DNA from: Pseudocercospora fijiensis CIRAD86
Lineage: Eukaryota > Ascomycota > Dothideomycetes > Mycosphaerellales > Mycosphaerellaceae
DNA length: 64,000 bases
Assembly (NCBI RefSeq): GCF_000340215.1
Contig: NW_006921539.1
Location: forward strand, 1,994,507 to 2,058,506
Direction of reading: 5' to 3'
Each line of letters begins with the position of its first letter. Position 1 is the stretch's first letter. A program made the translations under genes and the position numbers. Of the stretch, positions 42,837 through 53,330 are shown piece by piece. The notes under the pieces were generated by a model. It did not search any database, was not told the origin of the DNA, and worked only from the letters and a program-made list of their open reading frames with translations.

Positions 42837-43110
42837 AGGCACAAGCTATACGCCGCGCCTAGTTGGCCGTCTTAAACCCGGATAAGGATTACTATATGTT
42901 TAAAGACCTAGCAATAGGAGCAGCACTAATCAAAGATACTGTTAGATTCTCCCCGAACGACTATAGAAGTAGAAAGCATTCTTAATCTACTAATCTATAC
43001 TCGCCGCCTATTGTTTTAATATTATCCTTCTAGCATTATGTCCTATACGAGACTCTTCCCTTTTCCCTCTTCTATCTATATCTAAGGACCGCTAGCGTAA
43101 TTGTGCTAAA

Positions 43111-46100
43111 TTAATAACGACTAAAGAGCAGCTTATCCTCCTTATTATTACCCTCCTACTAGCTTATATTACGCCGACGAGCTAACTTACGCGCAGATAG
43201 ACGAGTAGAGCGACTTAAGCGACGACTAGATGCTAGGCTAGAGAGACGAGCTGCCTGCTGCTAAAGACGCTCTACTGCCTCGAAGTCTTCGTCTTCTACC
43301 GTACGTCTACTACGACCCTAAGATCGATTAGCAGCGGCAGTCTTACGAAGCTAATTCTTGCGAAGTTTCTGCGACACCTTAGCTAAGTTGGCTATATTCT
43401 GCTCGATCTGTACTCGGCGCTATGCCTATATTGTTAGTTAAGAAGGACTAGGCTTAGTAGCATCTACTATAGCTATAGCGCGGGCGGCAGCTTTAGCCTT
43501 TGTAGCCTCCTTTGTAGCCTTCTTAGCTTTATTCTTTTCGTCTTACTTAACCTAGGCAGTACGATTAGTAAGAACCTGCTTAGCGACACGATTGATCTCC
43601 TAGACTAGATCCTATAGTAGCACGTCTCTCTAGTACTTATTATTCTCGCGGAGCTATAATATAAATGCTAGTATACGCTCCTCGATCTTAGTCTCGTCTA
43701 CGCTACTAAAGCTCTCGATATCCTTGCTATACTTCTCGTTAAAGAGCTCGTACAGATCCTATAGTATTGGATCCGGCATTAGGAAGTTGGATAGTACGAC
43801 CTCGAATATGCGGTTCTCGTATAGGTCTTCGTAGAGCTGTTTAACACGCTATAATACCTAATTCGAGAGATCTCGCAAGGCAAAGGCCTATATAGAGTTT
43901 GCAGTTAGAGCCTTAATAGGCTTCGGGGTCGGTAGTAGTTCTCTCTAGAAAAGTAGCTCTAGTAGTTCTAGATTATATATACTATAGTAGTCCTTAGTGC
44001 CGACAACCTCCTTGTCCGGAGGGAATGTACACTAATCTTCCTTATAGAATTAGAGCATTATAGTATAGAAGCAGCGGCGGTATTCGGGGTTAGGGTAATA
44101 GCGCGTATTCTAGACATGTCTTAAGATATTAGGCATAGCGTTACGCTACCTAATCTCCTTTGAATTCTAAGGCTTCTTGCTTGCGTTGTCGGCGATCGCT
44201 TTCTCTACTGCCGTATAGAATAGGTTGTCGATAAAGAGCCTAGGACCCGGATTGCTAGTATTGCTAGGACCCGGATTGCTAGTATTGCTAGTGCTACCTA
44301 AGCTAGCAACGTAGGTCGTATCGTTAGTATCGTCCTCCTTACTACCCTCCTCTTCGTCGTCTATACTAAACTTATCGAATAGAGTATCGGTATTATCCTT
44401 ATTAAAATCCTCGCTAGGGACAGTAATATATCGGAGGTAGCTTAGGCGGACTAGTACAATAGCTACTAGGTAGTAGGCCGAGGCCTAAGCTATAGCGGTG
44501 CTAGTAGTAGGAACACTAGTAGGCTCTCTTAGGATTATTAATCGATAGTTAGACTTAGCTAGTATACGCTTAAACGCATCGTCGATATACTAGGGTAAGA
44601 AGATAATAGCAAGCGCGGTAAGACTAGCGATACGCGCCGCACGACTAAGCTTCTATATTAGATTATCGAGATCCCTAGTAATAGGGAACTTGTACTAGCA
44701 GACTAGCTTAATATCTAGGATGTTAATACTAACTACTGTCGCTAGTATACCCTAAAGAATGCGGATGCGGGAATCTAGCTTCTTAAACTCCTAATATCGC
44801 TTATCCTTGTCGATCTTAGCTATATAAGCGGTATAGAAGCTAACAATCTCGTATACATTAATCGTATACGGTACTCTAGCTTCTATCGGCGCACTATCCT
44901 ATATATACTTGCGGTCGCCCTAGGCAGGCTCTTTAACATAATTAGTAAGCTAAATGAGCTATAGCATAAGCTACAAACGACCCTTATCTACTAAGCCTCG
45001 GCCGTCGATAAAGATTATTGTCTTCTAAATATTCTACGGAGTTGCGAGGCCCTTATTATCGATTGCCTTGCGCAATACGAAGTACAGATACCGGAAGTTA
45101 TTAGTCTCGGTTTGCTTAAGAATTTGAAGGATATACTTACTATCCGGACGATTAATGCTACCGCGGATAATCTGCGTATATAGCGCAGCTAAACTCTAGA
45201 TGCGGAGACTATTATTAATAAGATACTTCTTAGTCTTATCGGAGACTATAGCGGAACACGCTAGCAGCACGGTGTTGATACTTATTAGCTGCCGAAGCAA
45301 ATAAATAGTACCGTAGCTATTGCGGAAGTCCTTCTACTTAAGATAAAGATAAGCCTTATCCTATACCTATAAACCTAGCATTAGCTTAATCGTACGCACG
45401 ACATCTTGAAATGCTAGAGTTACAGCTTATTTAGGGCTGTAGATAATATAGTTGTATTTGCCGTTCTTAATGTCCTTTAGTATATCTAGGTCCTTCTTAA
45501 GTGTGTCGGCGGTTAATACGCATATACTAACAAGTGCGTATTCTTCTAGACGGAGCTAGCGTATAGCCTGCTCTATATCCGTACCCTGTTCTTCTATAAT
45601 CCGGGTTAGAGGCACAATCTAGAGAGTTATTATACTAGTTAGGAGGGTGAAGGCCTAAAAGACTAATGCCTTGCCTACGCTAGTACGAGCGATTATAAGC
45701 ACATCCTATTAACCGAAGATTAAGGCGAGAACTACTATAATCTGTAGGTTAGAGGGCTTAGAGTCGCGCGAAGGATATAGCAGTCTTAAGACCTTGCGAA
45801 GACCGTAGCGGATAATCTAGCGATAGTATACTAAGGCGGCCTTATACTAGCCGGCATTCTAGACTAGCTACTAAACCTGTTAAAGCAGCGTATCCTCGTT
45901 CTTAATTATAGTATAGGCGACGCTGAAGTAAGCATCCTACTCTTGTACTAAAGCATCGATAGTAGGCAATATAGGAGATAGATCGCACGTCTATATTAGC
46001 TCTTCGCGTATAATAGGGCTACGATAAACCGTAGGCGCTCGAGGTTAATATATTAGCTAATCTTCTTAACGCGATAGGCTAGCAGCACTAACGCCGCCGC

Positions 46101-46218
46101 CGCCGCGACCTAATCTACGATAAGTTAGCCGACCGCGACTACTACTACGACCGCGACTAGTAGCAACCTTTACCGCTTTCTGCTAGCGCTTCGATATGTT
46201 TAAGTATTCGCCGGGCAT
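43111..46218 (-). pseudogene. RecQ-like SF2 DNA helicase of the insertion, broken by RIP
   Basis: A minus-strand frame from the ATG at 46,218 to TAA at 43,111, 1,036 codons with no net frameshift. Arg/Gly-rich N-terminus (SRGRSSSRGR), then motif Ia/Q region, Walker A-like IIARTSVGKALVF near 45,690, PLTRIIEEQ, motif II as DKAY near 45,385 (normally DEAH; Glu to Lys and His to Tyr fit G-to-A and C-to-T), motif III CSAIVSD near 45,245, and motifs V-VI near 44,650-44,800 (ATVVSINILDIK, KFPITRDLDNLIQKLSRAAR), typical of RecQ-type 3'-5' helicases. The C-terminal third is Asp/Ser rich, then a basic coiled coil. In mobile elements such helicases may unwind the ends or aid replication of the element. 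Numerous TAG/TAA stops make it inactive. Confidence 0.7.
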
Positions 46219-46874
46219 AGTAGGCTTGTTATAGTTGTACGGACTAATATAGCGTGTTTGTAAGGGTCGGCGGTGTCGGAAGATATGTTATCAGAAGATA
46301 TATAGTAGCACTCGAGTGTCGCTCTTAGTAGCGGCAGAGATTGATATAGGCGGAGGCTTTAGTAATACTTATTTGAAGTGTTTGGGACTTGATAAAGGTC
46401 TAGCAGTGTTACGCGATGCTTAGTAGAGTGTTTGCGAAGGTTCTAGTAATAGGAGACAAGAGCGCGGCTTTGTAGGCGGAAACAAGAGGCGTATAGGCTA
46501 GTTATAAGCTAAAGTATATAGACTAAGTAAAGCGTAAGACACGTATTCAAAAACACTTAGAGGTAATAGAGCAGGTCTTTCTTAAGGGGATTATGTGTTT
46601 TAAATAGCAGATACGAGTATTGGTAGATTGTCTAATATAGGTGTTCGTACGACAAACGCGAGCTTATATAACTGTCCCTTCGTAAAAACAGTCTTATTTT
46701 TCTATAGGTCGCAGTTCTATATATTTTTTTCACGTAATACGCCTAAATCATTCACTTACGTGCCTTCTAGAACCCCCTTTATATATGTAATACGCTTAGA
46801 CCTCTAGTTGTTATGCTATTTAATGTCTAAATCTGTGTTCTCGGGAGTGTAGTGTCCGTTTTCAACGTTTTAAG
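46219..46874. other. Non-coding right flank of the insertion
   Basis: About 650 bp upstream of the helicase gene, less RIP-altered than the coding parts. It should hold the helicase promoter. No frame or RNA is seen. Confidence 0.45.
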
Positions 46875-46964
46875 TTTAGGCGCTTCGCTAAGACTTAGCT
46901 TGCCTTAGGTATTAATTTAGAACCGAGATAACCGAGAGCACAGACCTAATGCGAAGCGCCTAAA
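46875..46964. repeat. Right-end hairpin of the insertion (14-bp arms)
   Basis: TTTAGGCGCTTCGC (46,875-46,888) and GCGAAGCGCCTAAA (46,951-46,964), perfect arms, 62-nt loop. Pol of element A resumes directly after it. The stem shares a TAGRCSCTT pattern with the left hairpin. Confidence 0.75.
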
Positions 46965-47575
46965 AGGAGGTAGAGCAGTATTTCGACGACTATAATGCTA
47001 TTAACTAGGAGCCTCTAAAGGTTAGCGATATAGTCCTTCTATACCGGTCCGAGCTAGAGTATAGTTACTCCTATAAGCTAGCCTTTAAGTAGAAGGGTCC
47101 TTATAGAGTAAAGGAGGTCCTTTACTCGGGTTCCGTATACCTTCTTTAGGAGCTAGATAGTGCTACCTTAAAGCACTCTTACCCTCGGGCTAATCTAAAG
47201 AAGATCGTTAAGTTACGCGAACCTGCCCGCCCTCTACCGACCGAGGAGGAAGTTAGTGCCTCTATAGACCCTCTACCGTCCTTAGATGCCTATCGGGAGG
47301 AGGATCCTACCGCTATTATAGATCCTGTTCTATCTAAGAACTATGCCTATCCCTAGATTCGTCTTAGTAAGCTATTAGGAATAACTTAAGAATAAAGGGA
47401 GGGTTATATGCGGATTAACTATATATAGAGCGTTTCCGATATTAATTCCGATTCTAATAGTAAACTAGACTTCTAGCTATCTAACTCTAACTCCGAGGAG
47501 GAACTCGACTAGTCTAGCGACGAAGACCGCCTAGAATTATAGGTATTAAACGACCCCGACCCCGAGACTAAATAA
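46965..47575 (+). pseudogene. Element A pol, C-terminal part
   Basis: The frame reads EVEQYFDDYNA, then EPLKVSDIVLLYRSELE, GPYRVKEVLYSGSVYLL and LKKIVKLREP, the post-integrase region of Gypsy pol (the SH3-like GPFR/GPYRV module), followed by an acidic tail ending at TAA 47,573-47,575. It continues the pol that stops at 35,309, so the 11.7 kb between is an insertion. Former Trp/Gln codons are TAG. Confidence 0.78.
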
Positions 47576-47835
47576 TTGCTTGCTCTTCCTTGCCTCTATC
47601 TGCCTCTACTACGTTGCTTCCTTACTCTTATTAATCGTTCTCCGCGCTGTTAATATAGTACCGCCCTATACCTTTAGTCCTTACCTACTATCCGTTCCTA
47701 CTAATGTTTATACTCTCGTTTATTGCTTTTAGTTTATCTTGTTGTTGCCCTTTGCTTTACCTTTGCTTTCGATTAATGTTGCTATAACTTTATTCCTTTG
47801 CTCTTATTTCCTTAGATAGAACTATACGAGGCGTG

Positions 47836-47872
47836 TTTTCCTAATAACACCCCGGGGGTAGCATTAGGAAAA
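47836..47872. repeat. GC-centred palindrome, copy 3 (after pol of A)
   Basis: Arms TTTTCCTAAT and ATTAGGAAAA flank an ACCCCGGGGGT core, 37 nt; the longest of the five copies. Confidence 0.8.
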
Positions 47873-48268
47873 TAGCCGAACCTAACCCTCTACCCTTCTA
47901 GGACCACTTCCCTCTAGGTTCCTAGACTCTAGTAACTACCCTTAAGTAGTAACGATAATAAGGTACTCTGCTAGAGGATGTTCCTACTATCAGTAGCACA
48001 ACTTACGTAGAATACTAAGAAAGGGAGGATCCCTCTCCCTTCCTAGCTCTTAGATAGACGTAGCAACCTAGGCCTATAGCCTCTAAGGATAGGGACCTTA
48101 GGCCGCTAAGCTTAGTGTCTAGAAGAAAGAAGAACGCACGGGCTACGTTTACATGCCTACTATTGTGAAAGGTAATACTGTATCTATAACGACAGTGCTA
48201 TAGGCTAATATAAGCTACGCTAGGCCTAGGCGATTTGCTCCTAGTTGCCGAGCATCTCTAGAGAAAAG

Positions 48269-48295
48269 CTAATGCTACCCTAGGGGTGTTATTAG
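48269..48295. repeat. GC-centred palindrome, copy 4
   Basis: CTAAT-GC-TACCCTAGGGGTG-TT-ATTAG, 27 nt; the core CCCCGGGG reads CCCTAGGGG here, a RIP-type change. Confidence 0.75.
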
Positions 48296-48718
48296 TCCCG
48301 CTAGCCTTACTACTATAGATTACTACTAGGTACTCGAACTAACTAGTTATATTTCGAGTACGCGGGAATCTACGAAAGCTAGAGGTTAATAAAGGCACGT
48401 AGTCGCTACTAGCAATTAGCTAGATCGATTATTAAACTTTAGCCGCCCTACTAATAAAGGAGTCTCGTATATAGCTTTACTTTTTAGGGTCTATATGTAA
48501 TCGTTATCCGTTTGCTTTACCGGAATATACGGACTACGCTACCTTCGCACCCTATTTAAGGCGAGCTTTCTAAGCTCTTTCTTCTACTCGAATACTAACT
48601 AACTTACTACCGCCTACCCCCTCCCCCTCCTTCTATCTAAACCCTTTAATTATTATTAACAAGCTACGAACGTTTTTGCAAACTCGTTACTAACTCCTTT
48701 CCGCTCCGGTCGACTAAG

Positions 48719-51469
48719 ATGTCTTCTAGCGCCCTAAATCCGCTAGGTGCTAGTAGTAGTAGCAACCTACTAGCCCTAAACCTAGGCGTACTAGTCCCGA
48801 TCGAAGCCCTATCCGATAGCGCCTTAGCTGCTACAACTAGCCTCGAGCACTGCTTCTAGATCGTTACCGCCCTTAAAGACCCTTAAGAGAAGATCTAGAA
48901 CGCTCGTACCCTGCTACGCGTTATTAATAGGAACATTAAGAAGGCTACTATCTTAGTTACGTACGGTATAAACAACTTGCGTTAGTCTATCGGTAAGCGT
49001 ATCTTTAAGCGCGAGGTCCTTAACGATATAGATATTAAACAAGCCTTTCCTATCGTCTATAGCCTCGAGACGGCCGGCACCTAGATTCGTTTACGCTTTA
49101 AGACCCTCGACTAGGCCTTCGAACATTAAGGAGGGCTAAGCAGTCTTCCTAAGAGCCTTATTAACTTCGCCTACGGTAGACAAGAGCGTACTAAGTAGGT
49201 CTCTTCGTTCGTTAATAAGTACAAGGTCCGTCGTTAAGGCGCCGAGCATCTTTCCTATACTATAATCTATCGTATATCTACCGCTAGTAAGAAGGTAGGC
49301 AAGTAGTTACTTAAATTGTCCTTTGCGCTTAACGACTTTACGATAGCCTACTAGAAGAAGCACTACGATGCGATTGTCTAGGTCGATCTTAACGTATAGA
49401 CAACTAAGGATCTACTAAAAGAGAAGGGCTATCGCATTAATAGTATAGGCTTTATTATTAAAGGTTAAGAGGCTCCTATCGTTAATGTCCTTAAACGTAA
49501 GGCTCTTCGCCTAGAAACCGAGGCCGATACGGCTACTAGTCTTACGCTCGCTATAGAAATGTAGGCTAAAGATCGTCGCTCGACCCGCAACCGCAAGGTC
49601 CCTTAAGAAGTTTAAGACGAGCGCGCTAAGGCCGAAGCAGCGCGTAAGAAGGCATTATATGCTCGCTAGGCCCTCCGCAAGGCTAGTAAGAAGTATAGCA
49701 CTCCTTCTAGTACCGACTATAGTACTAACTATAGTACTAACTATAGTAACTCGGATGTTAATATGCTAGATATACTACTAGAAGATGTCTCCTCCGAAGG
49801 CTCCTTTAGCGAGCGTAGAGATAGAGGCCTCTCGCCGATCCTATTAACTAAGAATATCTATAGTTCTTATAAGGGCGACTCTATTACGTACCTTATTACT
49901 AAGATCGATATAGTTCCTAAAGCCGATATAGGCAAAGCTCCTACCGCCCTATCTATCTATTAATAGCTCGACGACCTTAGCAAGCTAGGTAAAGAGCGGT
50001 TTACTATATATACTAACTATATTAAGAAGGCTGCTAAGGTCTATAGTCTCTATACTAGTACTAAGACAAGTGTCCTTATTAGCCGCCTATTAAAGATTAG
50101 ACGTAATGTCGCTAATTAAGATGCCTTCGCTGCCCTTAAGGCTAATTAGGCCTATACTAACTAGTTTCCTAGACGCCCTATTACCGCCCCGACATCTCTA
50201 GGACTCTACGCGTTTAACCCTACTAGTACTATTACTTGCGCCCTTACGCTAACAGATCGCTAGAGCAAGTTCGTTACTAGTATCCTTAGCTAAGGCACCT
50301 CCTTCGACCGCTTTCGCTAGACTAGCAATGCTATCTTCCCTTAAGTCTTTAGTTAGTTGTAAGAGCCTCGTAGAGTACATCTTCCTTTCCTTATCGACCT
50401 AATATAGGAGGAGTTTGAAATATACCTTTAGTATATACGTACGATCCCTAAGGCTAAGCAGGAAGGCCGCAATGCCCTTTAAACTTATAGTATAAGCAAC
50501 TAAATCGTCCGCTAGTACCCTGCCCTATAGCTCTTAGCTGTCGCCCTTCGACCTAATTACGTATACGAGCTTATCTCTATCCCTAAGCCTACTAAGTTCT
50601 TTAAGGTTAGCGGTACTTATAAAAACTGTCCTTCTAAGGAGTCTACTTGTCTCGGACAAGATATAGTTAAGCTCGTAGCTAGCGAGGGTACTAGTTACCT
50701 ACGCATTAAGGTCTACCTTATATCTAAGGATAAGACTAGCTGCTCTACTATTATCGAAGGCATATATTAGCCCGAGGTCTTTACGAACTAGGTTGAGAAG
50801 CTTAAGGCTCGTAGCCTAGTCCTACTAAGCAAGATTGGCAAGCTTACTAATAAGCACCTTACCGACGACGACCTCGACTACATGTTCGATAGTTAGCCTA
50901 ATAGTAAGGGGCGTAAGGCGGAGTAGATCCTCAACCCTCTAAAGGAGTACGAGGTCTCTATTTAGATGCTATACCTACTATATAGTAATCTAAAGACTAA
51001 GAGTAACCGTATATTAATTAACCTAGGCTACTCTCGCGTTATTAACGGTACTAAGGTTAAGGGCTACGAGAACTTAATAGTCTCTTAGGTTGCTAAAGCG
51101 CACCGCAATCTAACCGCCCTCCTAGCCTCTAACTCCTTCGTACTATTCGCTTTCCCTACGGCTATCTTAGTCGAAGGCTTTAGCTATATCTCCGACGCCC
51201 TAGTTAGTAGGATTCCTTAGTTAAGTTACGTTGTTTAGAACGAAGTTAAACAGATCCTCTAGCTTAATAACGAGGGACTTAAGGAATATCTGCACGATTA
51301 GGAGAAAGCTACGACGGAAAAGGCTATTAACCTCCTCGTTAATTAAGCTTTCTACGAGGGATAGTACTTCGGTACTAATAGCTTTAACGCGTGCGGAGGA
51401 GATTTCGAGAGCCGACTAGTAGATAAGGTTATTGCTAGTAAGGATTACGGCGCGTTAAAGCAATAGTAA
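48719..51469 (+). pseudogene. Unidentified 917-codon frame between A pol and 3' LTR
   Basis: From ATG 48,719-48,721 one plus-strand frame continues to 51,469 with no net shift; internal stops are TAG/TAA of Gln/Trp type. It begins MSSSALNPLGASSSSNLLAL, continues with helical blocks (LLRVINRNIKKATILVTYG, KRIFKREVLNDIDIKQAFP), a basic helical stretch near 49,590-49,690 (EAARKKALYAR), an acidic Ser-rich middle with a short Tyr-Ser-Thr-Asn repeat, and a long C-terminal part (LPFLIDLIQEEFEIYL ... NACGGDFESRLVDKVIASKD). No RT, integrase, protease, helicase or membrane segments. It sits where an extra ORF would lie in a Gypsy element, but could also be a further inserted element. I do not recognise it. 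Confidence 0.55.
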
Positions 51470-51501
51470 GTCTATATAGTGTTGCTTAGGAAGTTGTTTT
51501 T

Positions 51502-51601
51502 NNNNNNNNNNNNNNNNNNNNNNNNNNNNNNNNNNNNNNNNNNNNNNNNNNNNNNNNNNNNNNNNNNNNNNNNNNNNNNNNNNNNNNNNNNNNNNNNNNN
51601 N
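51502..51601. other. Assembly gap (100 N)
   Basis: A 100-base run, the usual placeholder for unknown length. It hides the first about 23 bp of the 3' LTR of element A, so the true distance is not known. Confidence 0.99.
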
Positions 51602-51857
51602 ACCTATAGGCCAGTTTTGAGCCTATATAAGAGGCCTCCTTCTATAGAGTAGACAGATTATCAACCTCGTATAGTACATTGTTTATATTACACTTCTATA
51701 ATGCCTATGTTACAGGGCTCTAGTTATTAGCCTAAGCGACAGTCTCGTTATCCTATCTTACTAAACATAGCTGCCTATATTGCTATAGGTTATATTATCC
51801 TCGGTAGCCTATACTATTGCTATAAGTAGTAGTAGTAGTGTTAGTTTCCGTCCTTCA
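51602..51857 (+). repeat. 3' LTR of element A (first ~23 bp in the gap)
   Basis: Matches 21,392-21,647 with RIP-type differences and ends CCTTCA, keeping the terminal CA. Followed by ATAG and the resumed gag of element Z. Confidence 0.85.
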
Positions 51858-53330
51858 ATAGGAAGCCCTAATAACTAATACTAGACTAGTAGTAGGGCCT
51901 TCTCTACTACCTATCCCCATCTAAAAGAAGGATACTAAGCTTAAGGACTATACCGTATTTAATAGCTCTAGTCGGAAGCAGTATAATAATTACATTCGTA
52001 ACTGTAAGCTTAACTAGCGCAATGTACTAAGGGCTCTTCTAAACGACTACTTATTAGTCGTATACGCTATGTAGTATATTAATAGCGACCTAAAGCGTAT
52101 ATATAATAACCATTTTGATTCCCTTCACGACTAGACTGCTATTTAATAGCAAGACTATAAGACTATTATACTAAACACCCTTAGAAACCCTATACTAAGG
52201 CAACAATATACTTAGGACTAGTACCTTCGAGCTAAATAGAAGACTAATTAATCGGGTCGCTTATTTAAAGCCCATTTAAAGACCCTCGAAGATAACCTTC
52301 CGGCTAAGACCGACTCTATATAGATCTCCGAAATACGCCCTAAATTAAGGTAGGAGCTTATCCTTAAATTAGACCGCCGCCGTATATTCGAATAGGCTAA
52401 TCTTACACGAATTTAATTCATAATTAAAGTAGAAACTGCAGAGCGTATAGTATAGCTATAGTAACGGTTAGAATCCAAGACACGACTATCCAACAGCCGT
52501 AGCCGCGGTAGAAACTAAGGAAACTAAGGAAGTACTCCTTAAACGAACGCTGCTAATAATAGAAACAGTAACGACTACTAACGTAGAAGAGGTAGGGGCC
52601 GATACCGTAGTAGAAACCCCTAGTAAGGAAGAGGATAAGGAAGGGGCTTATTTCTATATATCTCTAATCGTTTATCTAATTCTAGCACCAATTCGAGCGG
52701 ACCTAGCGGTGCCCTAACTAGATATAAGTGCTTCAATTGTAATAGTACTACTTATTTACTAGGCTAATACGATAGGCCCTAAGACTAGGCCCGAGTCGAC
52801 CGTACTACCGCTAAGCACCGAAAAGCCCTTTTAGCCGCTAATACTACCCCTATAGGCTAACCTTCTAATTAGTCGAAAAAAGAATAAGCGCCGCACTAAC
52901 TATTAGCCTTATATAGCGTAAGACTATCGACATTATACTAGCTATTATACGTACCTATCTTATCGGGGATATATATAGGAACAATTATAAAACCAAGGTT
53001 ATACTAGACCTAGGAAATTCAGTTAGTGCTCTTATTAACTATCGCCTAGCTAAGCAATTAGACCTCCGACAATTGCCTAGGACTAACCTGCTAGTCCTTG
53101 CTTAGTTTAATAACGCTCGGCACTTAACCTATAGGGCCTACTATGTTTATATAGTCCTAAGAGACGACCTCGGAAATAAGCGCCTACTAGACTTTACTGC
53201 CTACGTAGTAGATATAGACAGCCTCTTATTAGCAACTCTGTTCTTAAGCACTACGCTATAGTTATAGACTTAGGCCTTTAATAGTAGCGATTTAGAATCG
53301 CTAGAAAAGAAGGAAAGAGGACATTAAACA
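51858..53330 (+). pseudogene. Element Z gag (rest) and protease
   Basis: Resumes in frame at GAA 51,862 after one ATAG copy. It reads ALITNTRLVVGPSLLPIPI, then KLKDYTVFNSSSRKQYNNYI and a helical gag core, a basic stretch, a zinc-knuckle remnant near 52,725-52,780 (CFNCNSTTYLLGQYD, with Tyr at the His and last Cys positions) and a retropepsin-like segment near 53,005-53,060 (LGNSVSALINYRLAKQL). The RT that should follow is not found; the similarity to Gypsy pol fades after about 53,590. Stops are TAG/TAA. Confidence 0.68.

Larger units (their letters stand above)
40119..43110. other. 3-kb tail-to-tail spacer of the insertion, repeat-rich
   Basis: Lies between the ends of the DUF6589-like gene and the helicase gene. 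It holds several short tandem or dispersed repeats (listed separately) and one possible frame at 40,979-41,557. The rest, about 41,560-43,110, shows nothing I can name. Confidence 0.45.
35310..46964. mobile_element. 11.7-kb insertion: DUF6589-like protein plus RecQ-like helicase
   Basis: Pol of element A stops at 35,309 in its post-integrase region (RLRKEAK-YLSPIR) and continues at about 46,965 (EVEQYFDDYNA ... EPLKVSDIVLLYRSELE), so what lies between is an insertion. It has no RT, gag, LTR or tyrosine recombinase that I can see. Genes: unknown (minus, 35,954-36,622), DUF6589-like (plus, to 40,118), unknown frame (plus, about 40,979-41,557), RecQ-like helicase (minus, 43,111-46,218). Hairpins bound both ends. 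All genes carry RIP stops. The insertion is inferred from the split pol; a target duplication could not be settled. Confidence 0.66.
47576..48718. other. Non-coding part of element A after pol
   Basis: 1.14 kb with no credible frame. It contains two copies of the GC-centred palindrome, 47,836-47,872 and 48,269-48,295, about 400 bp apart. Confidence 0.45.
21369..51857 (+). mobile_element. Gypsy element A, with nested insertions (30.5 kb in all)
   Basis: 279-bp LTRs at 21,369-21,647 and up to 51,857 bound this element; ATAG flanks it on both sides (21,365-21,368 and 51,858-51,861) and the host gag is in frame when it is removed. Gag-pol is split by element B (23,296-29,864) and by an 11.7-kb insertion (about 35,310-46,964). 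A second, younger-looking partial copy begins at 61,216. RT carries FLDD, so this is Ty3/Gypsy-type with RT and RNase H before integrase. Confidence 0.78.

Noticed and set aside
35310..46964. Starship, Helitron or telomere-linked helicase element as explanation of the 11.7-kb block
   Set aside because: No DUF3435 tyrosine recombinase, no HUH Rep domain and no telomeric repeats were seen; the partner gene is DUF6589-like. A sensitive profile search could reopen this.
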